Shown here: positions 10,762-19,839 of the stretch, one piece after another
Layout: each line of letters opens with the position of its first letter
Position numbering within the stretch: the stretch's first letter is position 1
Origin: Rosistilla carotiformis
GTDB taxonomy: Bacteria; Planctomycetota; Planctomycetia; Pirellulales; Pirellulaceae
NCBI RefSeq assembly: GCF_007753095.1
Contig: NZ_CP036348.1
Span: 6,611,411 to 6,675,410, forward strand
Reading direction: 5' to 3'
DNA length: 64,000 bases
Position numbers and translations under genes: made by a program
The notes under the pieces: model-generated
Told to the model about the DNA's origin: nothing
The model's database searches: none
What the model saw: the letters and a program-made list of their open reading frames with translations, nothing else

Positions 10762-12255
10762 TCATGGTGCGGAGTTATCAAAGCTGCTGCTTTGTTGTAC
10801 TGGGATCGTTTGTGGCGTGGGCAGGGCGGCCGCTTCAAAGACCGGATCTTGCATGCACCCACTCTCGTGAATGCAATCGACACGAGGCACTTCGATGTAA
10901 CCTTTGAAGTACAGTTCCTTATCCGATGGAACCGTCGAACTGATGCCAGGCCCTCCCGATCCAACTTCGTGGGGATCCATCGCGTCGGCCAATTCAGGCG
11001 TAACGGTGACCAACAATTCGATTTCATTCTCCAACGATTCGACATGCCGGAACAAGGTTCCAATCCAGGGCAGCGAGACCAGGAAGGGAGGTCCGGTAGA
11101 AATCGTTTCAGTTCGCGATTGCAACAAGCCGGCGATTGCATAGGTCTGGCCAGCTTGCATTTCCACGGCCGTTTCAACATATCGCTGGCGGATCGCGGGA
11201 ACGGTGAAACCATTCAAAGAGACACCATTGGCATCGTCGCGTTCGCTGACCTCGGGGCGAATCTCTAATCGAACGCGACCGGGGCCCACCAAGAAGGGTA
11301 AAAAGTCGACACTGGTACCAAATTCTTCAAACGTCACCGTCGAACCACCTTGGCCGTCGGGCGAGATGATCGGGAAACGTCCACCGACGATAAATCGGCT
11401 GGGACGACCGTGCGTCGCAACCAGCGTCGGCTCAGCCAAGATCTTGGCACAATTGTTCTGTTGTAAAGCGCGGATCAAGAAATCCAACGAGTTGCCGTTG
11501 CGGATCAAACCGACGCGAGCATTGGGAGCTCCCGTGGGGACGATGTTCCCGATCGTCGATGAGACGGCGTCGACAGTGCCATTGATACCGAAGGCGAACA
11601 GGTTCGTGGAATTGGTCGACCCCCAGTCGACTCCCAACTCGCGCAGCTTGGTCCGCGAGACTTCCATCACCTTGGTGTGCAACAGAATCGTTTGCACGCC
11701 GACGACTTTAATGTTGTTGACGACCTTCGGGTAGTATTGCTCGGCGACCGCGATCACGCGGTCGATGTCGTCGGTATCGGTCACAGTTCCATCGATCACC
11801 GCGCCGGTGGGCAGCGGCGTAATCCGCAGACTGGCAAAGGGGAACTGCGCCTGCATTACCGCACTCAATTCACGCGAATCGCCCGTCACGATCACATCGA
11901 CCGTATACAGGGTGTCGTCGACATCCCACAGGTTCAATTGGGTCACACCCGCGGCTTGCGCGGAGATCTGAACTTGATTGGGAGCCACCGGATTGGCGAT
12001 CAGAATCTCTTCGTTCTGAACTTGAAAGCGTGGCACCACCTTTTCGAGCTTCAAGATCCGGCTCGAATTGACGATCATCTCCAACCGTTGCGTCGGTTGC
12101 GAGACAGCATACGTTACCGCAGAAGAAGACGTGCGCGAGGAAGCGGCGTGAACGTCAGCCGACTGTGCCAGTGCAGGTGTGCCGTTTCCAACAACACATG
12201 CGACGATCATCATGATATGAGCCGGTGAGACACCAGCCACGGTCTGCTTGAACAT
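10762..12255 (-). CDS. cpaC: CpaC/RcpA secretin, outer-membrane channel of the Tad pilus
   Basis: 497 residues with a signal peptide (residues about 1-31, ending PALAQ). Residues about 50-130 are the pilus-assembly N-terminal domain (RILKLEKVVPRFQVQNEEIL; VTQLNLWDVDDTLYTVDV). A BON-like segment follows at about 135-185. The secretin core covers about 190-430, with the hallmark VSLPWIGTLFR followed by ENEIELLVTVTPEL. The C-terminal about 60 residues are extra and low-complexity. Secretins form the gated outer-membrane pore through which the Flp fibre passes. It lies 81 bases downstream of cpaB and 99 upstream of cpaE, on the same strand. Confidence 0.95.
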   Translation of the reverse strand: MFKQTVAGVSPAHIMMIVACVVGNGTPALAQSADVHAASSRTSSSAVTYAVSQPTQRLEMIVNSSRILKLEKVVPRFQVQNEEILIANPVAPNQVQISAQAAGVTQLNLWDVDDTLYTVDVIVTGDSRELSAVMQAQFPFASLRITPLPTGAVIDGTVTDTDDIDRVIAVAEQYYPKVVNNIKVVGVQTILLHTKVMEVSRTKLRELGVDWGSTNSTNLFAFGINGTVDAVSSTIGNIVPTGAPNARVGLIRNGNSLDFLIRALQQNNCAKILAEPTLVATHGRPSRFIVGGRFPIISPDGQGGSTVTFEEFGTSVDFLPFLVGPGRVRLEIRPEVSERDDANGVSLNGFTVPAIRQRYVETAVEMQAGQTYAIAGLLQSRTETISTGPPFLVSLPWIGTLFRHVESLENEIELLVTVTPELADAMDPHEVGSGGPGISSTVPSDKELYFKGYIEVPRVDCIHESGCMQDPVFEAAALPTPQTIPVQQSSSFDNSAP

Positions 12256-12336
12256 ACCTGCGCATCCTTGCGATAGGTTCTGACGAACAATTATTTCTTG
12301 AACATGCCACCTGACAAACGATCCATCGTTTGTCAG

Positions 12337-13371
12337 CTAGCGGGCTCGATTGATTTGAAATGCTTCGTTGGCGCGGCCGCTGATTCCCGAATCGGGTTGC
12401 GGAACATCGCCTGCTTGAGGAATGTCCGCGTTCTCGCCAGGAACCACCACTTTGCTGTCGCTCGCTGCCGATTCGGCACCGATCTGGGCATCGTTGGGTG
12501 TTTGCTCCTGAATCAACTCCATCGTCTGTGTCGATTTGTTCCATCGAAACAATCGATAGCCCTTGGGAGTCAACATCTTGATGATTTCGCCTCCCGGCTT
12601 TTCGACCAATGCCTCGACAGGCTTAGTCTCTACCTGACCAAGTCGGCGTTCTTCGGCGTAGTCATCGAGCCATTTCATGAATTCCTGGCCAGCTGCATTT
12701 GGCGCGTTCGGATTAATCGGTTCATTCGGATTTCCTAACGTCAATTGAAGCGAGCCCACCTTCTTGGCCCAGTTCCAAACCCGTTCGTCCTCTTGCTTGA
12801 TCAGCAGCAGGATCGAACTCACTGGCCCTTTCTTAGCTTTCTCGTCGGTCTCCCGACCGGTCCGTCCATCGACAGCAAAGATCATCACGTTGCGAAACAC
12901 ATCGCGGTGCGTCGTCTGCGGAACGATATCACTCTTCTCGAAGAAACCGATCACATTGATGCGGTCTCCCGGTTCGATCAGGTTGGCAATCCCTGGATCG
13001 CTGCCGATGCTGTATGTCACGACCGTGTGCCCCGGCGGAATTCCCACCGTCGCTCGCTCGGTCGCATCAACAACCTTCTGTTTCAAAATCGCTTCGCCCG
13101 CATAGATATGCTGTTTGGCGAATTTGTTCTCAATCGCCGCGACATCGGTGATCGCCCCGTCGGGCGTTTTCCCCGCAGGCCACTTCTCCAACATGATGTT
13201 GTCAGCGGCAATCTTCGCATTCGAAGGGATATCCATCGATGCGACCAAGATTTCGACCATTTTCGTGGATGGCGCTTCGCTGCCGCTCATCACGACTTGG
13301 CTGATGCCAACCGAGGCAATCATTCCGCAACCTAAAGCGATTGCGAGCAATATGACAGATTTGTTTCGCAT
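12337..13371 (-). CDS. cpaB: CpaB/RcpC pilus assembly protein
   Basis: 344 residues from the ATG at 13371, chosen because it starts a clean signal anchor (MRNKSVILLAIALGCGMIAS) and has AAGGCG 8 bases upstream. A longer in-frame start at 13473 exists but adds a non-family basic leader. Residues about 40-110 form the SAF domain (VEILVASMDIPSNAKIAADN; AGEAILKQKV) and about 115-220 the RcpC/CpaB domain (VTYSIGSDPGIANLIEPGDR; NVIGFFEKS). The last about 70 residues are acidic and disordered. CpaB is a periplasmic, possibly peptidoglycan-contacting, piece of the Tad pilus base. Confidence 0.93.
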   Translation of the reverse strand: MRNKSVILLAIALGCGMIASVGISQVVMSGSEAPSTKMVEILVASMDIPSNAKIAADNIMLEKWPAGKTPDGAITDVAAIENKFAKQHIYAGEAILKQKVVDATERATVGIPPGHTVVTYSIGSDPGIANLIEPGDRINVIGFFEKSDIVPQTTHRDVFRNVMIFAVDGRTGRETDEKAKKGPVSSILLLIKQEDERVWNWAKKVGSLQLTLGNPNEPINPNAPNAAGQEFMKWLDDYAEERRLGQVETKPVEALVEKPGGEIIKMLTPKGYRLFRWNKSTQTMELIQEQTPNDAQIGAESAASDSKVVVPGENADIPQAGDVPQPDSGISGRANEAFQINRAR

Positions 13372-13766
13372 GATATTGGACGCCTTGGGCGTGACTGATA
13401 AAGGCGCACGAGTCACCACGCCTTCCTGGCCCAGAACCCGATAACGATTGTTTCTTGATCCCACCGAACGCACCGAAGCGTTCCGATCACTCGACGCAGA
13501 AAAGCGCCCAGTGTCAACTCAATTGGCAGTTCGAGACAGTTCCCTACAGTATTTCCGAATCGAGGCGTGCAACCCAATCTCTTGGAACATAACAAACACC
13601 CGTTTCAAACCGATCGACGAGCGCGGTTTAGATTCCGCAGTTCTAAAATCAGGTACAAAAGGTAAGATCGGAAAATCCCGCAGAGCTTCTCCAAACGATC
13701 AGCTGGCGTCCTCAAAGACAGCCACGCCAACCAATTCAACGCAGATTAACGTTGCTTGCATTTCGC
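13372..13766. other. Spacer inside the Tad locus
   Basis: These 395 bases lie between the prepilin peptidase stop and the cpaB start, which is unusually long for an operon. No coding frame with family character is present. It probably holds a separate promoter for cpaBCE; I could not pick out a confident -35/-10 pair. Confidence 0.5.
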
Positions 13767-14330
13767 TTAAACGAACATGCCAGCATAGGCAAAATACAAA
13801 ATAGATCCGATTGCCATCGGAATTCCGTACGGCAACAGCTTCATCGTCGGTTTACGTTCGCGTGCGATCGCGGCCAATTTCTCGGGGTTGCGGATCGTCA
13901 CAAACTCCTGCAGGATCTGATGGAACATCGCATAGTGCTTAAACCAATTGCCGCTCATCGCGATCATGATCACCGCGATGATCCCGCCAACGACGGTCGT
14001 CCAAACAAAAGCCCACCATGCGGTCGAAGCGCCCATCCAGGCCCCCAGACCAGCCAGCAGCTTCACGTCGCCGGCTCCCATGCCACCGACGGCACGCACG
14101 ACCAACAACAGCATCATGCCGACAAAGGTTCCCAACAGACTGTATCCCAGCCCGCTCCATCCGGTTGCCAGCGCGGCGTAGACCCAACCCGAAATGATGA
14201 ACGGGTAGGTCAACCAGTTTGGCACCTTTAAGATCATCCCGTCGATCACTGCCGCAACGACCATCACGACCGCGACGAGCCAAACGTGCCAGTTGTACAT
14301 CACAGATTCGATCAGTGTATTTGTATCCAT
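13767..14330 (-). CDS. cpaA: TadV/CpaA prepilin peptidase (A24 family)
   Basis: 187 residues from the ATG at 14330 (MDTNTLIESV...). It is the short form, lacking the N-terminal methylase domain, as usual for Tad peptidases. About six membrane helices are visible. Both catalytic aspartates are present: the first in VVAAVIDGMILKVPNWLTYP and the second in GGMGAGDVKLLAGLG (the GxGD motif). It should cleave the Flp prepilin encoded 300 bases upstream after its glycine. It is followed on the same strand by cpaB after a 395-base gap. Confidence 0.94.
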   Translation of the reverse strand: MDTNTLIESVMYNWHVWLVAVVMVVAAVIDGMILKVPNWLTYPFIISGWVYAALATGWSGLGYSLLGTFVGMMLLLVVRAVGGMGAGDVKLLAGLGAWMGASTAWWAFVWTTVVGGIIAVIMIAMSGNWFKHYAMFHQILQEFVTIRNPEKLAAIARERKPTMKLLPYGIPMAIGSILYFAYAGMFV

Positions 14331-14404
14331 CGTGTTCTTTTCCCCCCGGAATCGATTGTTGGTTTGGCGACCGCGGCGCCTCATTTCTCAGCAATTTCAG
14401 CGCG

Positions 14405-14515
14405 CTAACGTCCCAAGGAAAACCAGCTGAACATGGCCATCACGATCGTGATGGCGTAGCACGCGATTTGCCAAGCATGTTGGGCGGCGTCGACCGGCAG
14501 CAGCGGATAATTCAT
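14405..14515 (-). CDS. Putative 36-residue membrane micro-protein in the Tad locus
   Basis: An ATG at 14515 opens a 36-codon frame ending in TAG. The product has a short polar start (MNYPLLPVDAAQ), a hydrophobic stretch of about 20 residues (IACYAITIVMAMFSWFSLG) and a terminal Arg, so it would be a single-pass membrane peptide. It lies between flp and the prepilin peptidase gene on the same strand. Its start context ACACTATGAA is identical over 10 bases to that of flp, but no Shine-Dalgarno is evident. I recognise no family. Tad loci often encode small pseudopilins, but no prepilin cleavage motif is visible. It could be a spurious frame. Confidence 0.42.
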   Translation of the reverse strand: MNYPLLPVDAAQHAWQIACYAITIVMAMFSWFSLGR

Positions 14516-14535
14516 AGTGTTTTGTATTTAAGTTG

Positions 14536-14579
14536 AAAAATCGCCGGTCACACACGACGGCCCGACATAGGCCGCCGTG
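14536..14579 (-). terminator. Hairpin after flp, possible attenuator
   Basis: Arms 14553-14562 (CACGACGGCC) and 14570-14579 (GGCCGCCGTG) pair with one A/C mismatch around a 7-base loop. A run of five T on the minus strand follows at 14536-14540, 12 bases away. It may stop part of the flp transcript and so keep pilin mRNA in excess over the assembly genes. The T-run distance makes a classical terminator doubtful. Confidence 0.4.
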
Positions 14580-14627
14580 CGCTCCGACGAATCGACTGGT
14601 AATGTTGCTGGTTAACCCAGCGAACGA

Positions 14628-14798
14628 TTACAGGTTGTTAGCGATCTTGGTGAACTGGCTGTTCGCCTTGGTTCCGATCGTCTTAACGGTGCTCAAGCAC
14701 ACAACGATGATCAATGCCATCATGACGGCGTACTCAACCGCGGTTGGTCCGTCTTCTTCCTTCAGAAAATTAACTACTTTTTCGGTGAACTTCTTCAT
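14628..14798 (-). CDS. flp: Flp-type pilin precursor
   Basis: 56 residues from the ATG at 14798, with GGGGAAG about 7 bases upstream. It has a basic-acidic leader (MKKFTEKVVNFLKEEDG), then the Flp cleavage region: Gly, four residues, Glu-Tyr (GPTAVEYAVMM), then a hydrophobic segment (ALIIVVCLSTVKTIG) and a short polar tail ending KIANNL. This is the normal size and layout of class IVb Flp pilins, cut after the glycine by TadV and polymerised into adhesive fibres. It is the first gene of the Tad series. Confidence 0.95.
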   Translation of the reverse strand: MKKFTEKVVNFLKEEDGPTAVEYAVMMALIIVVCLSTVKTIGTKANSQFTKIANNL

Positions 14799-15488
14799 AG
14801 TGTCTTCCCCTACCAGGTAGTAACTTGCGTTACTGGAAACAAACAGTTGGTTGCACCACCGCGGTGCAATCCGCTGCAGCCTCAATCTCCTAACACCATA
14901 GGTAGCAGTGGGGCAGGACAATCAACAAGCAACACTTGTTGACTTACCCTCTGCGCCATTGGCAGTCCGGCAATCCCAAAGGACCCGTAACTTTGCGCCC
15001 CGCCCTTTCGAACGGTTTGCCTTTTTCAAGGGAGCGTTGGCCGGCTGGGGCTGTCTTGGTGCTTCAACACCAAGCCCCAGCAACGAATCGTTCAGATTCG
15101 CTCTACAGGGAAAGTACGACACAATTCGGATCAGTCAAAAAGAAACGTTCAGGTAACCTACAACGCCACGCGACGACAAACGCCACCAAAGGAACCTGTT
15201 CAATCGACCACCACGGATGTGGCTGACCACAATGGAGCCCGACCCTCCGCGGTCCGACGCGAACAATCATCAGAACCGACACAGGGCCATTATCAGTTCA
15301 GCAAAAATTGAGACATTTGCTGATTTCCGGTCCAGCGTTCCAAAAGCATTTCTGGGGATTCGGGCTTCCACCACCTGAAAGAATTTAGCCCCGCAGGTTC
15401 GGGCTGTAGCGATACTGCCGATTGACCGGCCGAAAACAGCCGGAGGAGTCCATCACGGCTGTGGAGAAAGTAACTTGCGATCGTCGAT
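14799..15488. other. 690-base spacer between hemDE and flp with a strong hairpin
   Basis: No gene is seen. The region must carry the flp promoter. At 15044-15081 is a long hairpin: GCTGGGGC (15044-15051) pairs with GCCCCAGC (15074-15081), and TTGGTG (15056-15061) with CACCAA (15068-15073), with a CTTCAA loop and a 4-base bulge. It lies about 245 bases upstream of flp and could be part of a long leader, an sRNA or a repeat remnant. Confidence 0.55.
15433..15462 (-). terminator. Possible intrinsic terminator of hemDE
   Basis: On the minus strand ACAGCCG (15456-15462) and CGGCTGT (15436-15442) form a 7-bp stem with a 13-base loop, followed directly by TTTT (15433-15436). It lies 27 bases after the hemDE stop. 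The loop is long and the T-run short, so the call is tentative. Confidence 0.42.
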
Positions 15489-17423
15489 TTAGACCGCGCT
15501 CAACTCTTTCACCATCTCGACCAACGCAATCACGTTTTCGACAGGCGTCTGCTGGAACACCCCGTGACCGAGATTAAAGATATGTCCGGGCCGGCCGCCA
15601 GCCTGCTGCAACACTTGCGCAGCCCGCTCTTTGATCAATTCAGGTGTCCCCAGCAAAACCGCAGGTTCCAGGTTGCCTTGAACCGGTCGATCCGCACCGA
15701 TCATTTTCCATGCGGCATCCAGATCGATGCGCCAATCGACCCCCACAACCGTCCGCCGGTCGCCACGCATCAACGGCAACAGCATTGGGTTGCCAGTGCC
15801 AAAATTGATCACCGGAACGCTCGGGTCGACCCCTTCGAAGATTCGCCGCATGTGAGGCAGCACAAATTGCTTGTAATCGCTGGGCGAAAGGCAACCGACC
15901 CAACTGTCGAACAATTGAACACAGTTGGCCCCCGCGGCGATCTGTTCGTTTAAATAGACGACGATCGCCCGCGACAACCGGCTCATCAACGCATCCCACG
16001 CGCCAGGGTCGCTGTACATCAACTGCTTCGTATTCGTATAGGCGCGGCTGCCACCGCCTTCGATCGCATAACTGGCTAGCGTGAAGGGCGAACCGGAAAA
16101 ACCGATCACCGGGATCTCTTCGGGCATGTCCGCCCGCGTTTGCCGAACGGTGTCGTAAACGAACTGCAAGCTGCCCGGTTCATCTAACTCCTTCACGCGA
16201 TCGACTTCCGCCGCGCCGCGAATCGGATTGTGGATCACCGGACCGTCTCCCTTGACAAACTCCAGGTCGAATCCCAGCGGCTCGAGGATCGGCAGCAGGT
16301 CTGAAAAGATGATCGCCGCGTCGACGCCCAGCTTATTCACGGCAGTACACATCACTTCGCTGCACAGCTGAGGATTCTTGCACAGATCCAGGAAGCTAGT
16401 CTTCGCCCGAACTTCGCGATATTCGGCCATGTAGCGTCCCGCTTGACGCATCAACCAAATGGGGGTCCGTTCCGTCGGTTCGCCACGACAGGCTTTCAAA
16501 AACAAGCTTTGCTGCCACGCGGGCCCAGTATTGTCTGCTGCGTTCATCGGTAACTCATCGTGTATTGGCATCATCTGTATGGTGTGCCGATTGGTATGGA
16601 TCTCGCCCGCTCGGCGAGCGGTGTCGACAACGAGATGTCCCATCTTGGGGTGCTCTGGTTCCAGATCGACACGAATCTCCGACTCCTCCAACATCTGGCT
16701 AGTCGTCGGGCCAATCGACGCAACCACCATCCGCTTGAGCCCTTGCCGCAACTCGTTCACCAAATTCATCTCTTCAGCACAGCGCAGCAGGTTCACCGCT
16801 TGATGTGCACTGGTGAACATCACCACATCGCGTTGCCCCGACGCCAAGGCACGCACGTTTTGTCGCAGCAAAGTCGGATCTTCCGGGAAATCCCATGCAT
16901 ATGGACGAACCGGAAAAACCGTCGCTCCCCGCGCTTCCAAACCAGCGATCAGACTGGTGTTGGCGATTCCATATTCCTGCAAGCCGACATTCTGATTCAT
17001 CAACGCAACGTTTTGATCGAGCGTCGTCAACAGCTCCCGCCAGGTGTTCGGCTCGGGAACCCGATGCGTCGGTTTCAGCCCGACCTCTTTCATCGCCGCA
17101 ACGGGCTTGGGGCCACGACAAACGGTCACGATGTCCGACAGCGCGTCGAGAAATTTTTGGTTGTCCAGATGCTTTTCCGTTGCCCGCAACAAATGACGGA
17201 AACCGACGCCCGTCATCAAAATCACGACACTGATCTGCCCCGTGATCACACTGTAGGCGAATTCGATCGCGGTCCGGTTCGGTTCGATCGGGACTTCTCG
17301 CATCGACGGACTGACAAAAGGGACGCCGCCATGCTTTTCGATCATCCGCGTCAGATCATCCGCCCGGCGGCTCTCGAGTGCTGCAACGCGCAGGCCGCCG
17401 AAATCTGGTTTCCGATCCGTCAT
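15489..17423 (-). CDS. hemE: HemD-HemE fusion: uroporphyrinogen-III synthase + uroporphyrinogen decarboxylase
   Basis: One continuous 644-residue frame. Residues 1 to about 280 are HemD-like: LRVAALESRRADDLTRMIEK, VILMTGVGFRHLL, VVMFTSAHQAVNLL and VVASIGPTTSQMLEE are typical of uroporphyrinogen-III synthase, which cyclises hydroxymethylbilane. Residues about 293-644 are a full-length HemE: TPIWLMRQAGRYMAEYR (substrate-binding arginines), AAIIFSDLLPILEPLG (catalytic Asp), GFSGSPFTLASY (Tyr) and GHIFNLGHGV (His). HemE decarboxylates uroporphyrinogen III to coproporphyrinogen III, so the fusion joins two consecutive steps. An internal ATG at 16547 could give separate HemE. It is 64 bases downstream of the DUF4159 gene, same strand; hemA is 34 kb away at 49708. 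Confidence 0.93.
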   Translation of the reverse strand: MTDRKPDFGGLRVAALESRRADDLTRMIEKHGGVPFVSPSMREVPIEPNRTAIEFAYSVITGQISVVILMTGVGFRHLLRATEKHLDNQKFLDALSDIVTVCRGPKPVAAMKEVGLKPTHRVPEPNTWRELLTTLDQNVALMNQNVGLQEYGIANTSLIAGLEARGATVFPVRPYAWDFPEDPTLLRQNVRALASGQRDVVMFTSAHQAVNLLRCAEEMNLVNELRQGLKRMVVASIGPTTSQMLEESEIRVDLEPEHPKMGHLVVDTARRAGEIHTNRHTIQMMPIHDELPMNAADNTGPAWQQSLFLKACRGEPTERTPIWLMRQAGRYMAEYREVRAKTSFLDLCKNPQLCSEVMCTAVNKLGVDAAIIFSDLLPILEPLGFDLEFVKGDGPVIHNPIRGAAEVDRVKELDEPGSLQFVYDTVRQTRADMPEEIPVIGFSGSPFTLASYAIEGGGSRAYTNTKQLMYSDPGAWDALMSRLSRAIVVYLNEQIAAGANCVQLFDSWVGCLSPSDYKQFVLPHMRRIFEGVDPSVPVINFGTGNPMLLPLMRGDRRTVVGVDWRIDLDAAWKMIGADRPVQGNLEPAVLLGTPELIKERAAQVLQQAGGRPGHIFNLGHGVFQQTPVENVIALVEMVKELSAV

Positions 17424-17487
17424 GGGGAGTTCGCTTTCCGTTTTAAATCACGATTCTGTGGGAGATAATCCAATTTGTCTTACCCCG

Positions 17488-19839
17488 TTATTGCAGCATT
17501 GCATAGAGGATCAGATTAATTCCGATCTTGGCTGCGTCCACCGTGTCGTAACCGGCGCATTGGATACCGCCTTGATTTTCCAAGGCGCAACTGAGATCAA
17601 ACGGAGAAAAGAAGACGCAATCGCGATCGTCCTGCCGCATCACCTCGATCAACGGCGCGCCCACCTTCTGGCTGACCACGATCCCCGATTCCCCTTCCAC
17701 CGGTTTACGCAGCGTTACCGACGACAGATTGTATCCACGGAACCGCGACGTGAAGGCTTCGTGATCGGCAGGCAACGGCGCCAACGGAACCCCGGGCAAC
17801 ACCAACTGCATCTCGCGACGGAACGACTGCGAGAATTCATCGTTGCCGCAGATCGACCCCGCAAAAACCGTCCCGCCACTGGTCAAGAAATCACGAAGCA
17901 CATTCCGCTGCGCTTCGGTCAACGTGAAACGGTAGCGACCGTGCATAAACACGATGCTGTAATCCTGCAGCGTCTTGGCATTAAAACCAGCCATCTCCGC
18001 GGGGCTAGCGATTTCGGTGGCAACCTGCCGTCGCATCCATTCCATCAAGTTTGGCAGCGCCCGCGGCGCCTCGTCCCCACCGGCGCCGATTTCCAATTGA
18101 GGAACGATCATCGTATTCCGCGGCGACATCTCCAGATCGGTCTGCGGCACCAAGACCGTCTGCCCATCCAGCTTGTCTCGCAACCTGCGTCCGGTCGCGT
18201 ACGCGATCACGTTTTGTCCCAATTGCGCCGCCGTCTCAATCGCGGGCTTCCAACGCTCCGGCAATTCGCGGCGTCCCGTCGGATCGCTCAACTCCCATAA
18301 ACAGGCCAGCGAAACGGGACTATAAACGATGCTGGTCCGGCAGCACGCCTGAACGCCATACAGCCAAAAGTTGTCCGGCATCTTGGTCGGTTTCAATCGG
18401 TACTCTGCATTCCAAATCGGATGATCGACCGGCAGCTTCTCCAACGGTGCGTCGAACAACTCTTCGACCAATTGCCGCAGCGACTGTTCAAACTCGCGGC
18501 TCGGCTGACATCCGCTGGCGGCTGTTGCTTGCGCGAAAATGAAGCCCCCCTGTTCGACATACTGCTTCAGGGCATCGCGTTGTTGAGGTGTCGTGACCAA
18601 CGGTCCACTACCGCTGATAAATAGAACCGGCGACTTCAGCAGCTCTTCGACCGACGCACCGGCCAGCTGCACCGTTTGCCAAGTCAGATCCTGTTGCCAC
18701 TTGCGTTCCACGTGATGCGTCAATTGCCGCAGCGCGTCGGGATGCCAGTTCCAATCGGATGCCACGCCGTGCTGCAAGCGGCTGATCACCACTTGCCGCT
18801 TTCCCTTCGCAAGGAACAACAGCGCGAACGACGTGCCGACCGTGGGAATGCTGTCGTCATGCCCTACGCCGCGCCAAAAGCCTTCAAAACCATCCTGACG
18901 CTTCAGCAAATATTCAGCGCCTTCGCGATACCAGTCGTGCCCACCGATTAAACGATGTCCGGTCAAGCGACCGACGCGTTCCAAGGCATAGAGATAATAC
19001 AATCCATGCACCCGAACGCCTGGATTCGCCGACACAAGAAAGTTCTTCCCCAACCAATCCAAGCCCGCCTGGATCGGATCGCGTTGCTCGACATCGGCTC
19101 CGCAGCACTGGATCATTCCTTTTTCGATCCTCGCCTGGCTCTTGCCCGTTCGACCACGAGTGATCACCAGCGATGCGATCCCGGCGCAGGTCATGCTTCC
19201 GCTGGCCGGAGCCCCTTGCGCGGTGGAGGAATAGGTCCAACCTCCCTGACGCTGCTGGCGATCCAACCAATACTTTTCCGCGATCTCGAAAACCTCCTTC
19301 GAAACCGCCACGCCACGCTCCTCGGCGGCGCTAAGGGCCAACAGTGCAAACTGCGAATTGGAAGGATCGCCGTTCCCTTGCCCGGTTTGGTAGGGCCAGC
19401 CGCCCGAATTGTAAGGTCCGTCGTCGCGGCGGATCATCAATCCTTCCAGCAGCCGAACGTTATTACGTATCGCCGCAAGATCGCGCGCCTGTCGGGCTTG
19501 GCAAAACACCATCGTCTGCAGCGCGATCGAATACGTCCGCTTGGGCTCCGCTTGCCGCAAATAGTTCAACGCGTTTGCGACCTCCGGATCGTTGTGGTCC
19601 AGACCACAATTCAGCAGCGCCAACGTACACAGCGCCGACAATCCACAGCTCTGATTCGTATATTCCTGCCAGCCACCGGTTTCCGCTGACTGCTGCTTCT
19701 TTAAAAACGCGACGCCCCGATCGATCGAATGCTGGACCGCTTCGGCAGTAACTTGAGCTTGCACATTGACGTTTCCCCAAAACGCAACACAAACGAACGC
19801 GACAGATCGGATGGTCGATGGGGACAGGAACCGGTTCAT
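17488..19839 (-). CDS. Secreted DUF4159 protein with prenyltransferase/squalene-cyclase-like helical repeats
   Basis: 783 residues from the ATG at 19839, chosen because it begins a signal peptide (MNRFLSPSTIRSVAFVCVAF, ending VQAQ). Residues about 25-350 are alpha-alpha toroid repeats (HSIDRGVAFLKKQQ; ALNYLRQAEPKRTYSIALQT; GGWTYSS), like squalene-hopene cyclase or terpenoid cyclase folds but without a DXDD-type catalytic motif that I can see. The C-terminal half holds two DUF4159-like modules: one at about 400-480 (LFISGSGPLVTTPQQRDALK) and one at about 610-783 (LRDFLTSGGTVFAGSICGND). The architecture is common in planctomycetes and of unknown function. It sits 64 bases upstream of hemDE, so it is possibly co-transcribed. 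Confidence 0.85.
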   Translation of the reverse strand: MNRFLSPSTIRSVAFVCVAFWGNVNVQAQVTAEAVQHSIDRGVAFLKKQQSAETGGWQEYTNQSCGLSALCTLALLNCGLDHNDPEVANALNYLRQAEPKRTYSIALQTMVFCQARQARDLAAIRNNVRLLEGLMIRRDDGPYNSGGWPYQTGQGNGDPSNSQFALLALSAAEERGVAVSKEVFEIAEKYWLDRQQRQGGWTYSSTAQGAPASGSMTCAGIASLVITRGRTGKSQARIEKGMIQCCGADVEQRDPIQAGLDWLGKNFLVSANPGVRVHGLYYLYALERVGRLTGHRLIGGHDWYREGAEYLLKRQDGFEGFWRGVGHDDSIPTVGTSFALLFLAKGKRQVVISRLQHGVASDWNWHPDALRQLTHHVERKWQQDLTWQTVQLAGASVEELLKSPVLFISGSGPLVTTPQQRDALKQYVEQGGFIFAQATAASGCQPSREFEQSLRQLVEELFDAPLEKLPVDHPIWNAEYRLKPTKMPDNFWLYGVQACCRTSIVYSPVSLACLWELSDPTGRRELPERWKPAIETAAQLGQNVIAYATGRRLRDKLDGQTVLVPQTDLEMSPRNTMIVPQLEIGAGGDEAPRALPNLMEWMRRQVATEIASPAEMAGFNAKTLQDYSIVFMHGRYRFTLTEAQRNVLRDFLTSGGTVFAGSICGNDEFSQSFRREMQLVLPGVPLAPLPADHEAFTSRFRGYNLSSVTLRKPVEGESGIVVSQKVGAPLIEVMRQDDRDCVFFSPFDLSCALENQGGIQCAGYDTVDAAKIGINLILYAMLQ

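Noticed and set aside
16560-18300. Two plus-strand frames of about 300 codons opposite hemDE and the DUF4159 gene
   Set aside because: The minus strand encodes conserved catalytic motifs in the same region. The plus products have shadow-like composition.
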